DNA of 64,000 nucleotides from GWF2-33-9 sp964405755. GTDB taxonomy: Bacteria > Bacteroidota > Ignavibacteria > Kapaibacteriales > UBA2268. The notes beneath the pieces were generated by a model. The model saw only the letters and a list, made by a program, of their open reading frames with translations, searched no databases and was not told the DNA's origin. Both the position numbers and the translations under genes were made by a program. Where the stretch lies: positions 1 through 64,000 of the forward strand of contig CAYOPF010000001.1 in assembly GCA_964405755.1 (NCBI GenBank), read 5' to 3'. Positions 26,059 through 35,909 of this stretch are shown piece by piece. Positions within the stretch are counted from its first letter, which is position 1. Every line of letters begins with the position of its first letter.

Positions 26059-26213
26059 ATAAACTATGCTCCTTTTTTTTATCCAATTATACGAAAATAG
26101 ATAAGAAAAGTTTATGTGAAGTTAATAATGTAAAGTAGTTTTTTTTAATCAATTCCAAATCAAGCGTCAATAAATCATTCCAAAATTCATACTCACTAAA
26201 TAATGATAACATT

Positions 26214-27509
26214 TTAATTTATTTGAAGTCTTTGGTAAATGTAATCAACTTTTTCGAAAATCTCTTTAAAACTGAAAAGCTCTTCTACTTCCTCTTTGGT
26301 AATTTTTTCCATCAAATCGGAATTTTCTAATAAAGTTTGCAAAAATGGAATTTGCTCGTTCCAACTTCGCATAGCAGATTTTTGCACCAATTCATAAGCT
26401 TTCTGACGGGCAATACCTTTGTTGGTTAAATATAGCAATACCTTTTGCGAAAAGATTAATCCGCGTGTTAAATTCAAGTTTCTTTCGATATTTTCGGGAT
26501 AAATTTTCAAATTTTGAATTAAATTGATTGTTCGGTTCAAAATATAATCCAACGAAATTGTAGCATCGGGGAAAATCACCCTTTCGACAGAACTGTGCGA
26601 AATATCGCGTTCGTGCCAAAGAGCATTGTTTTCGAATGCCGCCAGAGCATAGCTACGGATAAGGCGAGCCTGGCCAGTTATGTTTTCGGCACTGATTGGA
26701 TTTCGTTTGTGAGGCATAGCCGAACTTCCTTTCTGACCAGCAGAAAAGTGCTCTTCGGCTTCTAAAACTTCGGTTCGCTGAAGGTGGCGAAGTTCTACTG
26801 CGACTTTCTCGAGAGTGGATGCAATTATTGCCAAAGTGGACAAGAAATAGGAGTGGTGATCCCGCTGAATTACTTGAGTGGAGATACTTTCGGGTTTCAA
26901 TCCTAACTTTGCACACACATATTCCTCTACTTTTGGGGAAATATGCTCGTAAGTACCTACTGCACCACTGATCATCCCAACAGCACAATCATCGATAGCA
27001 ATTTTCAATCTTTGGATATTACGTAAAGTTTCGGCATACCAAAGTGCAAATTTCAAACCAAATGTAATTGGTTCGGCGTGTATCCCATGCGAACGACCAA
27101 TTGCGGGTAAATATTTATGCTCAGTTGCTTTGGATTTGAGTGCGGTTGCCAATTTTTCCAATCCTGTCAGAATTAGCTCACCTGCTTGTTTTATCTGAAC
27201 TGAAAAAGCGGTATCCAACACATCACTCGAGGTCATCCCATAATGAACACAAGCCGAAAGGTTTCCGATTGATTCTTCTAAATTGGTAAGGAAAGCAATC
27301 ACATCGTGCTTGGTTGTCTCTTCGATTTCCAATATTCTCTGCGAATTTATTTTTGCTTTTTGGCGTATTTTGGTTGCAATATCCTTATCGAACACTCCAA
27401 GTTCGCAATGCGCTTCTGTTGCTAACAATTCAATTTCCAACCAGATATTATATTTATTTTCATCTGACCATATTCTATCCATTTCGGGACGGGTATAACG
27501 TTTTATCAT
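26214..27509 (-). CDS. purB: Adenylosuccinate lyase
   Basis: A 431-residue fumarase/aspartase-superfamily enzyme. It has the family opening MIKRYTRPEMDRIWSDENKYNIWLEIE (first part), the TTKHDVIAFL region, YGMTSSDVLDTA, GRSHGIHAEPITFG and the signature SSAMPHKRNPISAEN. It catalyses two steps of purine synthesis: release of fumarate from SAICAR and from adenylosuccinate. The length is normal and the gene intact. A TAATTTTG promoter-like octamer lies 19 bases upstream of the ATG. Confidence 0.97.
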   Translation of the reverse strand: MIKRYTRPEMDRIWSDENKYNIWLEIELLATEAHCELGVFDKDIATKIRQKAKINSQRILEIEETTKHDVIAFLTNLEESIGNLSACVHYGMTSSDVLDTAFSVQIKQAGELILTGLEKLATALKSKATEHKYLPAIGRSHGIHAEPITFGLKFALWYAETLRNIQRLKIAIDDCAVGMISGAVGTYEHISPKVEEYVCAKLGLKPESISTQVIQRDHHSYFLSTLAIIASTLEKVAVELRHLQRTEVLEAEEHFSAGQKGSSAMPHKRNPISAENITGQARLIRSYALAAFENNALWHERDISHSSVERVIFPDATISLDYILNRTINLIQNLKIYPENIERNLNLTRGLIFSQKVLLYLTNKGIARQKAYELVQKSAMRSWNEQIPFLQTLLENSDLMEKITKEEVEELFSFKEIFEKVDYIYQRLQIN

Positions 27510-27528
27510 ATTGTAATTTCCAAAATAG

Positions 27529-27536
27529 CAAAATTA
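27529..27536 (-). promoter_or_regulatory. TAATTTTG (-7-like element) upstream of purB
   Basis: Exact octamer on the minus strand, 19 bases before the start. No -33 TTTG is seen at standard distance. Confidence 0.3.
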
Positions 27537-27581
27537 AGCAATTATGAATAAGTATTTGATTTAGTAGTGACGAAACAAAAA

Positions 27582-27606
27582 TAAAAAAGGCTACCTTGCA
27601 GTAGCC
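27582..27606 (-). terminator. Intrinsic terminator downstream of rplU-rpmA
   Basis: Read on the minus strand: GGCTAC, loop TGCAAG, GTAGCC, then TTTTTTAT. It lies 44 bases after the rpmA stop. Confidence 0.85.
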
Positions 27607-27649
27607 TCGTAAAAGTATTTTTTTTGAGATTTGAAAAAATCAATTTATA

Positions 27650-27916
27650 TTAATTGATAATTTCCTTTGGATAGACACTGATTTGCTTGTGTTCTTTGTC
27701 TTTCCATTCGAATTTAACATATCCATCAATTAACGAGAAAATAGTATAATCTCTACCCAAACCTACATTATTGCCTGGATGGAATTTAGTACCTACTTGG
27801 CGAACAATAATATTGCCAGCGTTCACAAATTCGCCACCAAATCTTTTAACACCACGGCGTTGAGAGTTTGAATCTCTTCCGTTTTTAGATGAACCACCAC
27901 CTTTCTTGTGAGCCAT
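27650..27916 (-). CDS. rpmA: 50S ribosomal protein bL27
   Basis: An 88-residue basic protein: MAHKKGGGSSKNGRDSNSQR, LGVKRFGGEFV-type core (here GVKRFGGEFVNAGNIIVRQ) and GTKFHPGNNVGLGRDYTIF. bL27 reaches the peptidyl-transferase centre with its N-terminal tail. There is no cleavable N-terminal extension as in Firmicutes. It follows rplU by 9 bases in the usual order. Confidence 0.98.
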   Translation of the reverse strand: MAHKKGGGSSKNGRDSNSQRRGVKRFGGEFVNAGNIIVRQVGTKFHPGNNVGLGRDYTIFSLIDGYVKFEWKDKEHKQISVYPKEIIN

Positions 27917-27925
27917 TTTTCCCTC

Positions 27926-28237
27926 TTAATTTTTTACAATGTCAAGAATTTCAATGTATGAGTATCTCTGACGATGCCCATTCATTTTTTGATAACCCTT
28001 ACGGCGTTTTTTATGGAAAACATGAATTTTATTATCTCGTTTTTCGCCAAGAATCTTAGCTGTAACTGTTCCTTCGACGAAGGGCTGTCCGATACTTAAG
28101 TTTCCGTTTTCGTTGAACATAAATATGTTCTTGAACTCAAGGACATCGCCATCGTTTCCTTCGAGTAGCGGAACTGTCAATTTCTTAGATTTCTCAACCT
28201 CGAATTGACCACCTGATATTTCGACTAATGCTAACAT
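27926..28237 (-). CDS. rplU: 50S ribosomal protein bL21
   Basis: The start is set at ATG 28237 (MLALVEISGGQFEVEK), matching the family opening. An upstream in-frame TTG (28246) is less likely. At 103 residues, with GDVLEFKNIFMF, GTVTAKILGEKRDNKIHVFHKKRRKGYQKMNGHRQ typical of bL21, it binds 23S rRNA. It leads the rplU-rpmA operon, with TAATTTTG 56 bases upstream. Confidence 0.97.
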   Translation of the reverse strand: MLALVEISGGQFEVEKSKKLTVPLLEGNDGDVLEFKNIFMFNENGNLSIGQPFVEGTVTAKILGEKRDNKIHVFHKKRRKGYQKMNGHRQRYSYIEILDIVKN

Positions 28238-28293
28238 TTTTTTCAATATTAATTTTTATAGGAATACAAACTTACGAAAAAATTATTTTTCCA

Positions 28294-28301
28294 CAAAATT
28301 A
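28294..28301 (-). promoter_or_regulatory. TAATTTTG (-7-like element) upstream of rplU
   Basis: Exact octamer on the minus strand in the 75-base gap before rplU. It is the only promoter-like signal there. Confidence 0.35.
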
Positions 28302-28312
28302 ATTTCTAATTT

Positions 28313-31300
28313 TTATTTGTTAATTATAATTTTTGCTGTTTGGTTATATTCTCCTGATTGCATATAAACATTATAAAGTCCGCTCGAAAGATTGGTCAAA
28401 TCAACTTCCTTTTTGTAATTTCCGGATTTATACTGACCGTTTACTAATTCTACAACTTTTTCGCCAATCGAATTGAAAATTACTAAATTAGTGTAGTTAT
28501 CGAATGCAATTCCAAAATCTATTTCCAATGAGTTCGATTCTGCTGTTTTATTAGTCACATTTAAATAATAGTTGTTTTCGCCAACAATATATTTTTGTAA
28601 TTCACCTCCACAACCGATGATCAGGTTAACAGTTGCTGTTTGCTGGTTTAAGTTGAAGCACTGATTATTCTTTGGAGTTGCATTAATTCCGATATTGCCA
28701 ATATTTGATTGGTTTTGTGGCAAATAAGTGTAAAAACCTAATTCAATAAAATCACCTATATCAATTTTTTGATTGCCCGATAAGCTAATCAAATCAAATT
28801 CAATTTCTCCGAACTTCCGGGGTGAATAGATATCCGAAACTTTCCATTTACCACTTAAATTCTTTCCCAGTTTAATCGAGTTGGGATTGAATTTGAGGAA
28901 TTCCTCAGTAAAATTTATTTTGATATGGAATTCATTTTCGAATTGTACAATTTTTTCTTTTGATGGAAGAATTATGTATCGCAAGTTTATTTCATTACCA
29001 ACAAGGACATTCTGAGAAATTGGCGATACGGTGCTTTCGATTTCGTAAAAATTGGATTTTCCAGTCAATTTGGCTGAAAGCGATGGTATATTGTCGCCAG
29101 ATAAATAACATAACAGATCCGAAAACTGCAAAGTAGTTGTTGTTGGTTTAAATCTGACTTTTACGGAATATTCAGTATTAGGTTCAATTTTCTCTTTGTC
29201 CTGAATTGGATTAATTATCTCGAAAAAATTCGAATTTGTCAGTTCCAATTTTGTAATTTCTACTGCTTGGGATGAGTTGTTTTTAATTTTGCAAATACCT
29301 TCGGTAACATTGCCAACACATGTTTCCAAACTTAAATCTGTTATAGAAAGGACTCTATCCAATCCCCATCCTTTTAATAACAAGTCCGGGTCTTCATCTG
29401 CATTCGTCAGTATTAACAGTTCGGCAGTGTTCCATGCTGTTTGTTTGGCATTGAACAAGAAATCGAGCGTTAGTGATTCACCAGGGAGGATAATCTTTGG
29501 AAATTGGTAGGCTTTTTCGTTGAAATAGAACGGTAATTCCAGAAATTCATCTTTAGTTAATGCCAGTTTTTTGTCGAATGACTTAATACCGTAAATTGTT
29601 ACTGTATCGGCGTATTCCCATTCATTTTCTTTCAGATTGGTGATTTTAATTGTTCGCAGCGATTCGTTCAAAGTTGATCGTACCAAAGTTGAATCAAATT
29701 CTACAGTCTTGGCGTCCACAATTACTTTTGGTATAACTACAAATGCTGTTATCGTGGATTGAGCAATTTGCTGCAAATCGGTAATGAATTCCAATGTAAT
29801 ATTGTTTTCACCTAATTGAATTGGGAAGAAATTTACGTCCACGAATAACTTTTCTTTGGGTTTCAATGTTTTGCCAACAACTCCCGAAAAAATAACATCG
29901 AATGCTCCGGGATTATTGCTCAAAGGGTCTATTCTTACTTCCTGAATTGTCAATGGTGTGTTTCCTGTGTTCTCAATCTTAATTGCATTCTGGTATTTTA
30001 TAGGTACTGGATTTAAACTTTTATCTTTGCGAACTTTGTTTAAATTCAAGGAAGTTGTGAGCAAGCCAGGTTTTATGGCTTTAGCTGTAATGTAAGTTAT
30101 ACTGTCGTTTCCTTTTGCATTAGAATGGAACGTTATAGTTTCATTGTAGAATTTTTCTTTATTGGCAGTTATGAATACTTTAAATTTGTGGGTTTCATTT
30201 GGTTTTAAGATTAGAGGTTTATCCAAATCGATATATTTACCGAAATCCACAACAATTTCGCTTGGATTGGAAACAGTATAGTTCCAAATTATCAATTCGT
30301 TTTCCCCGATATTAGTAATTTGAGCTTCGGCTACTTGTTGGGAATTAATAAGAACATCGCCATAATTTATATCTGTTGCTATTATCTTTGCGTCACCTAT
30401 TCGAGCACTTAATTTGGAATAAAAATGCGTGTAACACCCATTATTCACACCAAGCGAATCTTCGTATAAACCCGATTTTTCGGCAAAGAATTCAACTTTT
30501 AAATCAATTTCCTGATTGGGCATCAGCTCGATTGGTTTAAAATCCTTAGGTAATCGGAAAGATTGATTCAATTGTTTTAATTCCAGTTGATTGAGTGTGA
30601 TAATTGTATCAGTAATATTTTTTATTTTCACATCCTTCGTATGAATAGTACCGGGGAGAACATTACCAAAATCAATAATTGAGGGTGTAACAAGCAAGTT
30701 ATATGCTTTATATTCTATCGTAATTGTTGTATCGTTTCCTGCATAATCGCGGAATGTGATAACTGCAAAGGCATTTTGGGATTTATTGCGCACCTTCAGA
30801 TTCCAACTCATTGACTTGGTAGTCCCGGGTACGACAGTGGTAAAAGCTTTCTCGAAATTTTTACTAACATTTGAATGGTAAATAGGCAAATTTAGGTTCG
30901 AACGAATTTGATTGTCTTCGGGATAATCTGTTGTAATTCCGGTTACAGTTCCGTCGCAGTATTGAGTCCATATCGGTCTTGGTGGTTCGCTATCTCCAGT
31001 GAGCATATTTTTGAAGTTTATACCTCCAGAAAATCCCGAAAATGCTTCACCATCGGTTGTTATAATATATGCAGAAAAACTCTCCCCAAATATTTCGAAG
31101 TTCGATTTAAATGTAATTGGTATTGTTAGCTGCGAATATCTGTCGCCTGCAATGTAATTAACATCCTTTTTGTCGATTATATTCATTTGAGATATTTTCT
31201 GCTTCACTTGTGTATTGTTGTTCCAGTAAGATATTTCCAAATTATCGGGTATCGACCCATCGATGTTCACTTTGGTGATTAAAACTAAATTGAACTGAGT

Positions 31301-32488
31301 ATTTGGGTTAATCAACAAGTACCGAGGGGCATTCATCAACAAAGATTTGCTATATTGCTCGATTGGAACAAGACAAATTCTGTTTGGCAACATAAAATCG
31401 CGATTTGGAATTTCCTCGGTATAAGCTGTTTGATACACATTCACAGCAATAGGCTTGTCGGCAGATATTACTTCGATTCCATTGACGTTTGTAAATGGTA
31501 TACGATGCTCAACGAAATTGCTTGGATTTGTCGAAGAAAGAAGCGTGGTAAGGTAGGTGCCATTTACAAATATTTTTGTATCGGGTTGATTGGCATAGAT
31601 TTTAGTAATCGGATTCTGAACTCTTTTAAGGTATTTTGGTATATGATAAGATTTACCCCACAACATAGTGGGCAATTCCATTTCCAACAAATAGTTTCCG
31701 GGTTTATTCTGAATGGGAATATACGCAAATTGATTGGCAGTCAAAATCGAAATTGGTTTATCAGCAGTTACTTCCACTCCACTCAAATCGCCATAATTAC
31801 CGGCGAAATAAAGATACCAGCAATCTCCGGCATCTAATGTTTTAGATATCGGAAATTGGGAAACCATTGTGCCATAGCGTTTAACAGTAATTCTTGTGTT
31901 GTCGAAAGGTGCCGAAATTCCTGCAATTGCTGGAAATGGGATGAGTGATGCAATCTGCGAAGTTGGATCGATATAACTCGAAAGTGAATAATTCAAGCCT
32001 AAAGAACTTACCGGCAACAGCATCGTTGCTTCGCCTTGGTCATCACCCGAAACGACTAAATAAACTGCAACTGGGTAATCGCTAACTAAACGAATTGCAC
32101 TTTTCTTGAAAATTGACTCAGTAAAAACTGGAATTTGACTACTAATAAGTCCTGGGAATGCAATTTCTGGTTGGATTTCGATAATCTTTTCTATATTCTT
32201 GGGTATTTCCACAGATTCCTTCCAGGATTTGGACGGAATGCTCAATTCCACTAAAGCTTCGTTATAGGAATAAATCACTAATTTTATTGTAGGATTTATT
32301 CCACTGGTTTTCATTATAGTTTGTGGAATTGTGAATGAGAACTCAGTTCCAAAATTACTCATATTCCTGATATTTTGCGTCTGAAGTAGGAATTGAGGAA
32401 GATTAAATTGCCCATTAGCAGGCAAAATACTTGTAATTGCTGCTATAGCAACAATTAACAGAATTCGTATATTAATTTTAAAAAACAT
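28313..32488 (-). CDS. Giant secreted protein with IgGFc-binding-like and HYDIN/ASPM-like domains and T9SS tail
   Basis: A 1391-residue protein with a signal peptide (MFFKINIRILLIVAIAAITSILPANG). The first ~450 residues resemble the IgGFc-binding-protein N-terminal region (GTEFSFTIPQTI, VTADKPISILTANQFA, EVISADKPIAVNVYQT). The middle has repeated Ig-like ASPM/HYDIN-type (choice-of-anchor D) modules of about 100 residues, each starting with an IDFGNVLPG-like motif (ATDINYGDVL, ENTGNTPLTIQEV). A Por-type tail ends it (LVIFNSIGEKVVEL ... DLTNLSSGLYNVYMQSGEY). It is probably a long adhesive or structural surface protein. It is intact despite its length, and its tail has no palindromic inserts. 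Confidence 0.85.
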   Translation of the reverse strand: MFFKINIRILLIVAIAAITSILPANGQFNLPQFLLQTQNIRNMSNFGTEFSFTIPQTIMKTSGINPTIKLVIYSYNEALVELSIPSKSWKESVEIPKNIEKIIEIQPEIAFPGLISSQIPVFTESIFKKSAIRLVSDYPVAVYLVVSGDDQGEATMLLPVSSLGLNYSLSSYIDPTSQIASLIPFPAIAGISAPFDNTRITVKRYGTMVSQFPISKTLDAGDCWYLYFAGNYGDLSGVEVTADKPISILTANQFAYIPIQNKPGNYLLEMELPTMLWGKSYHIPKYLKRVQNPITKIYANQPDTKIFVNGTYLTTLLSSTNPSNFVEHRIPFTNVNGIEVISADKPIAVNVYQTAYTEEIPNRDFMLPNRICLVPIEQYSKSLLMNAPRYLLINPNTQFNLVLITKVNIDGSIPDNLEISYWNNNTQVKQKISQMNIIDKKDVNYIAGDRYSQLTIPITFKSNFEIFGESFSAYIITTDGEAFSGFSGGINFKNMLTGDSEPPRPIWTQYCDGTVTGITTDYPEDNQIRSNLNLPIYHSNVSKNFEKAFTTVVPGTTKSMSWNLKVRNKSQNAFAVITFRDYAGNDTTITIEYKAYNLLVTPSIIDFGNVLPGTIHTKDVKIKNITDTIITLNQLELKQLNQSFRLPKDFKPIELMPNQEIDLKVEFFAEKSGLYEDSLGVNNGCYTHFYSKLSARIGDAKIIATDINYGDVLINSQQVAEAQITNIGENELIIWNYTVSNPSEIVVDFGKYIDLDKPLILKPNETHKFKVFITANKEKFYNETITFHSNAKGNDSITYITAKAIKPGLLTTSLNLNKVRKDKSLNPVPIKYQNAIKIENTGNTPLTIQEVRIDPLSNNPGAFDVIFSGVVGKTLKPKEKLFVDVNFFPIQLGENNITLEFITDLQQIAQSTITAFVVIPKVIVDAKTVEFDSTLVRSTLNESLRTIKITNLKENEWEYADTVTIYGIKSFDKKLALTKDEFLELPFYFNEKAYQFPKIILPGESLTLDFLFNAKQTAWNTAELLILTNADEDPDLLLKGWGLDRVLSITDLSLETCVGNVTEGICKIKNNSSQAVEITKLELTNSNFFEIINPIQDKEKIEPNTEYSVKVRFKPTTTTLQFSDLLCYLSGDNIPSLSAKLTGKSNFYEIESTVSPISQNVLVGNEINLRYIILPSKEKIVQFENEFHIKINFTEEFLKFNPNSIKLGKNLSGKWKVSDIYSPRKFGEIEFDLISLSGNQKIDIGDFIELGFYTYLPQNQSNIGNIGINATPKNNQCFNLNQQTATVNLIIGCGGELQKYIVGENNYYLNVTNKTAESNSLEIDFGIAFDNYTNLVIFNSIGEKVVELVNGQYKSGNYKKEVDLTNLSSGLYNVYMQSGEYNQTAKIIINK

Positions 32489-32565
32489 TTTTCACTTTTG
32501 CATTTTCTATTATATTATAAATCCATGAAAGTGCGATTTTGTTTCAACTGTATGCAAATTTTTTT

Positions 32566-33045
32566 TTAAATACCTACTTTCACCTTCTGAAATTCAATGA
32601 GTTTTTCGAGATCGGAACTGAGAATTTTTACGATTAGTCCTCGCTTTCCGCCGTTTATGTATATTTCATTTAGGTCCAAAATTGTTTCTTCCACAAAAAT
32701 TGGTATTTTTTTTCGTAATCCAAAAGGACTTGTGCCACCAAATTGATAACATGTGGCATTCATTGCCTTTTTTTGTTCGGCGGGACTTGTTTGTTTAACC
32801 CCAAGAATTCGCGATAATTCCTTTGTGGATACTTCCTTATCGCCATGCATCAACACAACAACAAGTTCGTCGTCGGCATCGAAGACTAAGGTTTTTATCA
32901 CTGAATGTTCGTCCACACCAAGTTCTACTGCTGTTTGGTGAGTCCCTCCCTTTTCTTGATACTCATATCCAAAAGCTTCAAAATTTACTTTTGAATTTTT
33001 GAGATGCCTTATAGCATTGGTGCCTGGAATATCTTTCAGTTTCAT
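32566..33045 (-). CDS. ybaK: YbaK-type aminoacyl-tRNA deacylase
   Basis: A 159-residue YbaK/EbsC-superfamily protein: TNAIRHLKNSKVNFEAFGYEY, VDEHSVIKTLVFDADDELVVVLMHGDKEVSTKEL, and the GGTSPFGLRKKIPIFVEETI motif around the active-site Lys/Gly region. It hydrolyses mischarged Cys-tRNA(Pro) as trans-editing. Its start overlaps the stop of the M1 peptidase gene by one base (TAATG), so it is translationally coupled to it. Confidence 0.92.
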   Translation of the reverse strand: MKLKDIPGTNAIRHLKNSKVNFEAFGYEYQEKGGTHQTAVELGVDEHSVIKTLVFDADDELVVVLMHGDKEVSTKELSRILGVKQTSPAEQKKAMNATCYQFGGTSPFGLRKKIPIFVEETILDLNEIYINGGKRGLIVKILSSDLEKLIEFQKVKVGI

Positions 33046-35159
33046 TACTTAAGTTTGATTATTTGTTGATTTCTGTCTTGAATTTTTGGAAATATCTCTG
33101 TGGAAAACACCGGTTTGCCAGGTTTTTTTATGTCGAGTAGTGCTAACGAATAACTTTGATAGTGAAATAATCTTCGTAACGGGTCGAACGAACTTAGTTT
33201 GTCAAAATTGATTATACATGCATATTTTTCTGTGTTAAATGGATGCTCCACATTTGCCATTAGAACACTCTCGCTTGTTGCAAGCTTCCCACCATTGTAT
33301 ACTATATCATCGTTATTCATCGAAACTTCGGTTAGTAAACTGGTTTTAATTACTTCGATTGCCTTGTTATCTCCCGAATTGCCCAATGCAATTATGGATT
33401 TATTCTGAGCATCTTTCGGATTGAATTTGTCGGAATACATTAATGAACACTTGTAGCCACTTGCAATCATTTCATCGTAAAATTTCTTAGCAATTTCGTA
33501 ATTAGCAGAATTTTCGGAAGGAACTACGATAATTGGTTCACTCGATAAAATTTTATTGAAGGTGTAGGGTTTTTCCCACTTGAATAATTTTCGCAAACCT
33601 GTGTAATTTCTATCTAATATCACCTCGGTTACATTCTCGGCATTGTCGAGCGATATTGTTGTTAAATTATCTTTAAGAAAAAAGGATTTACTCTCCCAAC
33701 TACCATTTCGATTAATATTCAACTCAATTGTGGTAGCAAGTTTTGTTGATTTTTTTATCTGTAATTCCAACTTGTAATTTGGAGTTTTTCTCGCTTTATT
33801 ACCAACGATTTCGATTTGTGGAATGTCGGTTGAATTCAACCAGTCTTTGATGAACTGCCGGATATTAATTGTCTTTTTTAAATCATTAGGAGCATGTTTG
33901 TCGAAAATTTCGACTATATCGTCCCAATACGCACGCTTTCCTTTGAAATCTTTGGCTAATTGTTTCAACGACGCAAAGAAAGCATCTTTACCAAGTAGTT
34001 TGTAAATTTCATAAAATACAAATGCCCCTTTGGAATATCCCACTACTGCATCGAACATATCTCGTTGATATTTAAAATCTTTAACGGGATAATTCTTTTC
34101 CTTGGGCAAATCGTCGATTGCCAGCAATGCTTTTTTACGCCAATCAATCTGTTCATTTTCTTTGTTTTTGTAAACATTGTAATAGTAATTAGAACAAAAT
34201 GTGGTCAATGCTTCGCACCAGTTACCTTTGTCGTAATCCACATAAACACTGTTGCCCCACCAGTTATGTACAAATTCGTGGGCAAGCGAACCAGGGGACA
34301 ATGTTACAAATGGCATAGCCAATAATCGCCCAGAAAGCAATGTATAACCCGGCATCCCGAAGCCAGTAGCAAAAAAGTTCTCAACTATGCTAAATTCATT
34401 AAATGGGTATTCGCCAAACAAATCCGTAAAAATTTGATAATGCTCAATCACTGCCGATAAATATCGGTCTGCTAAATTTGTCGTGTCGTAGGTAAACAAA
34501 TTAAACTTGTGTTTGTCGAATTCTCTGGTGTATTTTTTAAATTGTCCGCCCACCATAGTAACTTCATCAACCGGAAAGGGAGTTTCCCAATTAGTTATCA
34601 CATCATCCTGCTGTGTGGATTCGTTTACTTTATTTCCACTCAATACAACGGAATAGCTTTTATTAGTCTTTACTTCAATTTTATAATTTGCTACCAAATT
34701 GCCAACCACATAGGGATAGAAAGATCCAGCCGGCAAATATATTCCCTCTTTGCTTTTATCCGAAATTATGCCCAAAGAATTTGAATGGCGTTGAGTAAGG
34801 TTTGTTTCGCGGGGCATATTGAACACTTCCCCATTGAAATTGAAAACAATCCTAAATTTATTTGCATCATTTTGCTTTGAAAAAATAATCAAACGATAAT
34901 CCTCATCATCTATCTTCTCGACAAAGTCGAAGCCAATTGCAGTTAGATTTGAAAATTTCAATGATTTAAGCAACCTGAACTCAAGTTTATCGGGGATTTC
35001 GGAGTTAAAAGTAATAATGGAGGTCGAGCTCAAACTTCGCTTTTCTGGTTGCACTTCCACCGAAATATCGTAGTTTAATTGAATTTGATTGCTATATATA
35101 TTGCATTGAACAAGTAATAAAGTTATTACTATTAATATTAAATTTTTCATACTATTCAA
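33045..35159 (-). CDS. M1-family metallopeptidase, non-canonical (lacks GxMEN)
   Basis: A 704-residue protein, probably a lipoprotein (ITLLLVQC, Cys at about 19). Zinc site HEFVHNWWG (294-302), with the third ligand in NWCEALT (about 317), as in gluzincin M1 peptidases. The exopeptidase motif GxMEN, which binds the free N-terminus in classical M1 aminopeptidases, is replaced by TGFGMPGYTLLSG. Substrate choice may therefore differ from a normal aminopeptidase. The C-terminal part is an ARM-like region plus an extra ~180-residue domain. It lies in an operon with a GT2 and ppk1 upstream and ybaK downstream. Confidence 0.85.
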   Translation of the reverse strand: MNSMKNLILIVITLLLVQCNIYSNQIQLNYDISVEVQPEKRSLSSTSIITFNSEIPDKLEFRLLKSLKFSNLTAIGFDFVEKIDDEDYRLIIFSKQNDANKFRIVFNFNGEVFNMPRETNLTQRHSNSLGIISDKSKEGIYLPAGSFYPYVVGNLVANYKIEVKTNKSYSVVLSGNKVNESTQQDDVITNWETPFPVDEVTMVGGQFKKYTREFDKHKFNLFTYDTTNLADRYLSAVIEHYQIFTDLFGEYPFNEFSIVENFFATGFGMPGYTLLSGRLLAMPFVTLSPGSLAHEFVHNWWGNSVYVDYDKGNWCEALTTFCSNYYYNVYKNKENEQIDWRKKALLAIDDLPKEKNYPVKDFKYQRDMFDAVVGYSKGAFVFYEIYKLLGKDAFFASLKQLAKDFKGKRAYWDDIVEIFDKHAPNDLKKTINIRQFIKDWLNSTDIPQIEIVGNKARKTPNYKLELQIKKSTKLATTIELNINRNGSWESKSFFLKDNLTTISLDNAENVTEVILDRNYTGLRKLFKWEKPYTFNKILSSEPIIVVPSENSANYEIAKKFYDEMIASGYKCSLMYSDKFNPKDAQNKSIIALGNSGDNKAIEVIKTSLLTEVSMNNDDIVYNGGKLATSESVLMANVEHPFNTEKYACIINFDKLSSFDPLRRLFHYQSYSLALLDIKKPGKPVFSTEIFPKIQDRNQQIIKLK

Positions 35160-35168
35160 CTAATTAAT

Positions 35169-35909
35169 TTATTTATATATTTTTGATTTATAAATTCCCA
35201 ATCTTGCCCAAAAGTGTAAAAATGAAACCTTGAGAACTCCAAAGCCATACTTGACGCTTCTGCTAAAATTAATAGACGAAGCTTCCGCAAAATACTTTGT
35301 TGGACAAGTTATTTCGGCAATCTCATAACCTTTGAAAAATATTTGGGATATAATTTGATTATCAAAAATGAAATCATTCGAATTATTTGCGTAGTCAATA
35401 TTTCGGAGAACATCGGCAGAAAAAGCTCGATAACCAGTATGATACTCAGAAAGTTTTTGGCCAATCATTATATTCTGGAACAAAGTAAGGAACCTGTTGG
35501 CTATATACTTATATAGTGGCATTCCCCCTTTTCGAGCACCCATACCTAATATTCGAGAACCAAAGACAACAGGATAAACATCGTTTGCAATAAGATAAGC
35601 CATTGAATGTAGCAACTTTGGGGTATATTGATAGTCGGGATGAAGCATAATAATAATATCTGCACCCAATTGCAATGCTTGATTAAAGCACGTTTTCTGA
35701 TTACCTCCATAACCAAGGTTTTTTTCGTGGCGAAAAACGTATTTGATACCCAATTTATGTGCTACTTCGGAAGTGTTATCCTTACTATAGTCATCAACTA
35801 AAATCACAAAATCTACTATATCCAATGGTATTTCGCGATAGGTTTGCTCCAAAGTTTTTTCGGCGTTGTATGCAGGTAAGACAACCGCTATCTTCTTACC
35901 ATTAATCAT
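35169..35909 (-). CDS. Family 2 glycosyltransferase (dolichol-phosphate-mannose-synthase-like)
   Basis: A 246-residue cytosolic GT-A enzyme: KKIAVVLPAYNAEKTLEQTY, nucleotide/metal motifs FVILVDDYSKDNTSEVA and MLHPDYQY, and the acceptor-side motif GARKGGMPLYKYIANRFLT. It has no C-terminal membrane domain, so it resembles the short DPM1/ArnC-like type that transfers a sugar to a lipid phosphate carrier. The ATG overlaps the ppk1 stop (ATGA), showing coupling with polyphosphate kinase. Confidence 0.9.
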   Translation of the reverse strand: MINGKKIAVVLPAYNAEKTLEQTYREIPLDIVDFVILVDDYSKDNTSEVAHKLGIKYVFRHEKNLGYGGNQKTCFNQALQLGADIIIMLHPDYQYTPKLLHSMAYLIANDVYPVVFGSRILGMGARKGGMPLYKYIANRFLTLFQNIMIGQKLSEYHTGYRAFSADVLRNIDYANNSNDFIFDNQIISQIFFKGYEIAEITCPTKYFAEASSINFSRSVKYGFGVLKVSFLHFWARLGIYKSKIYK

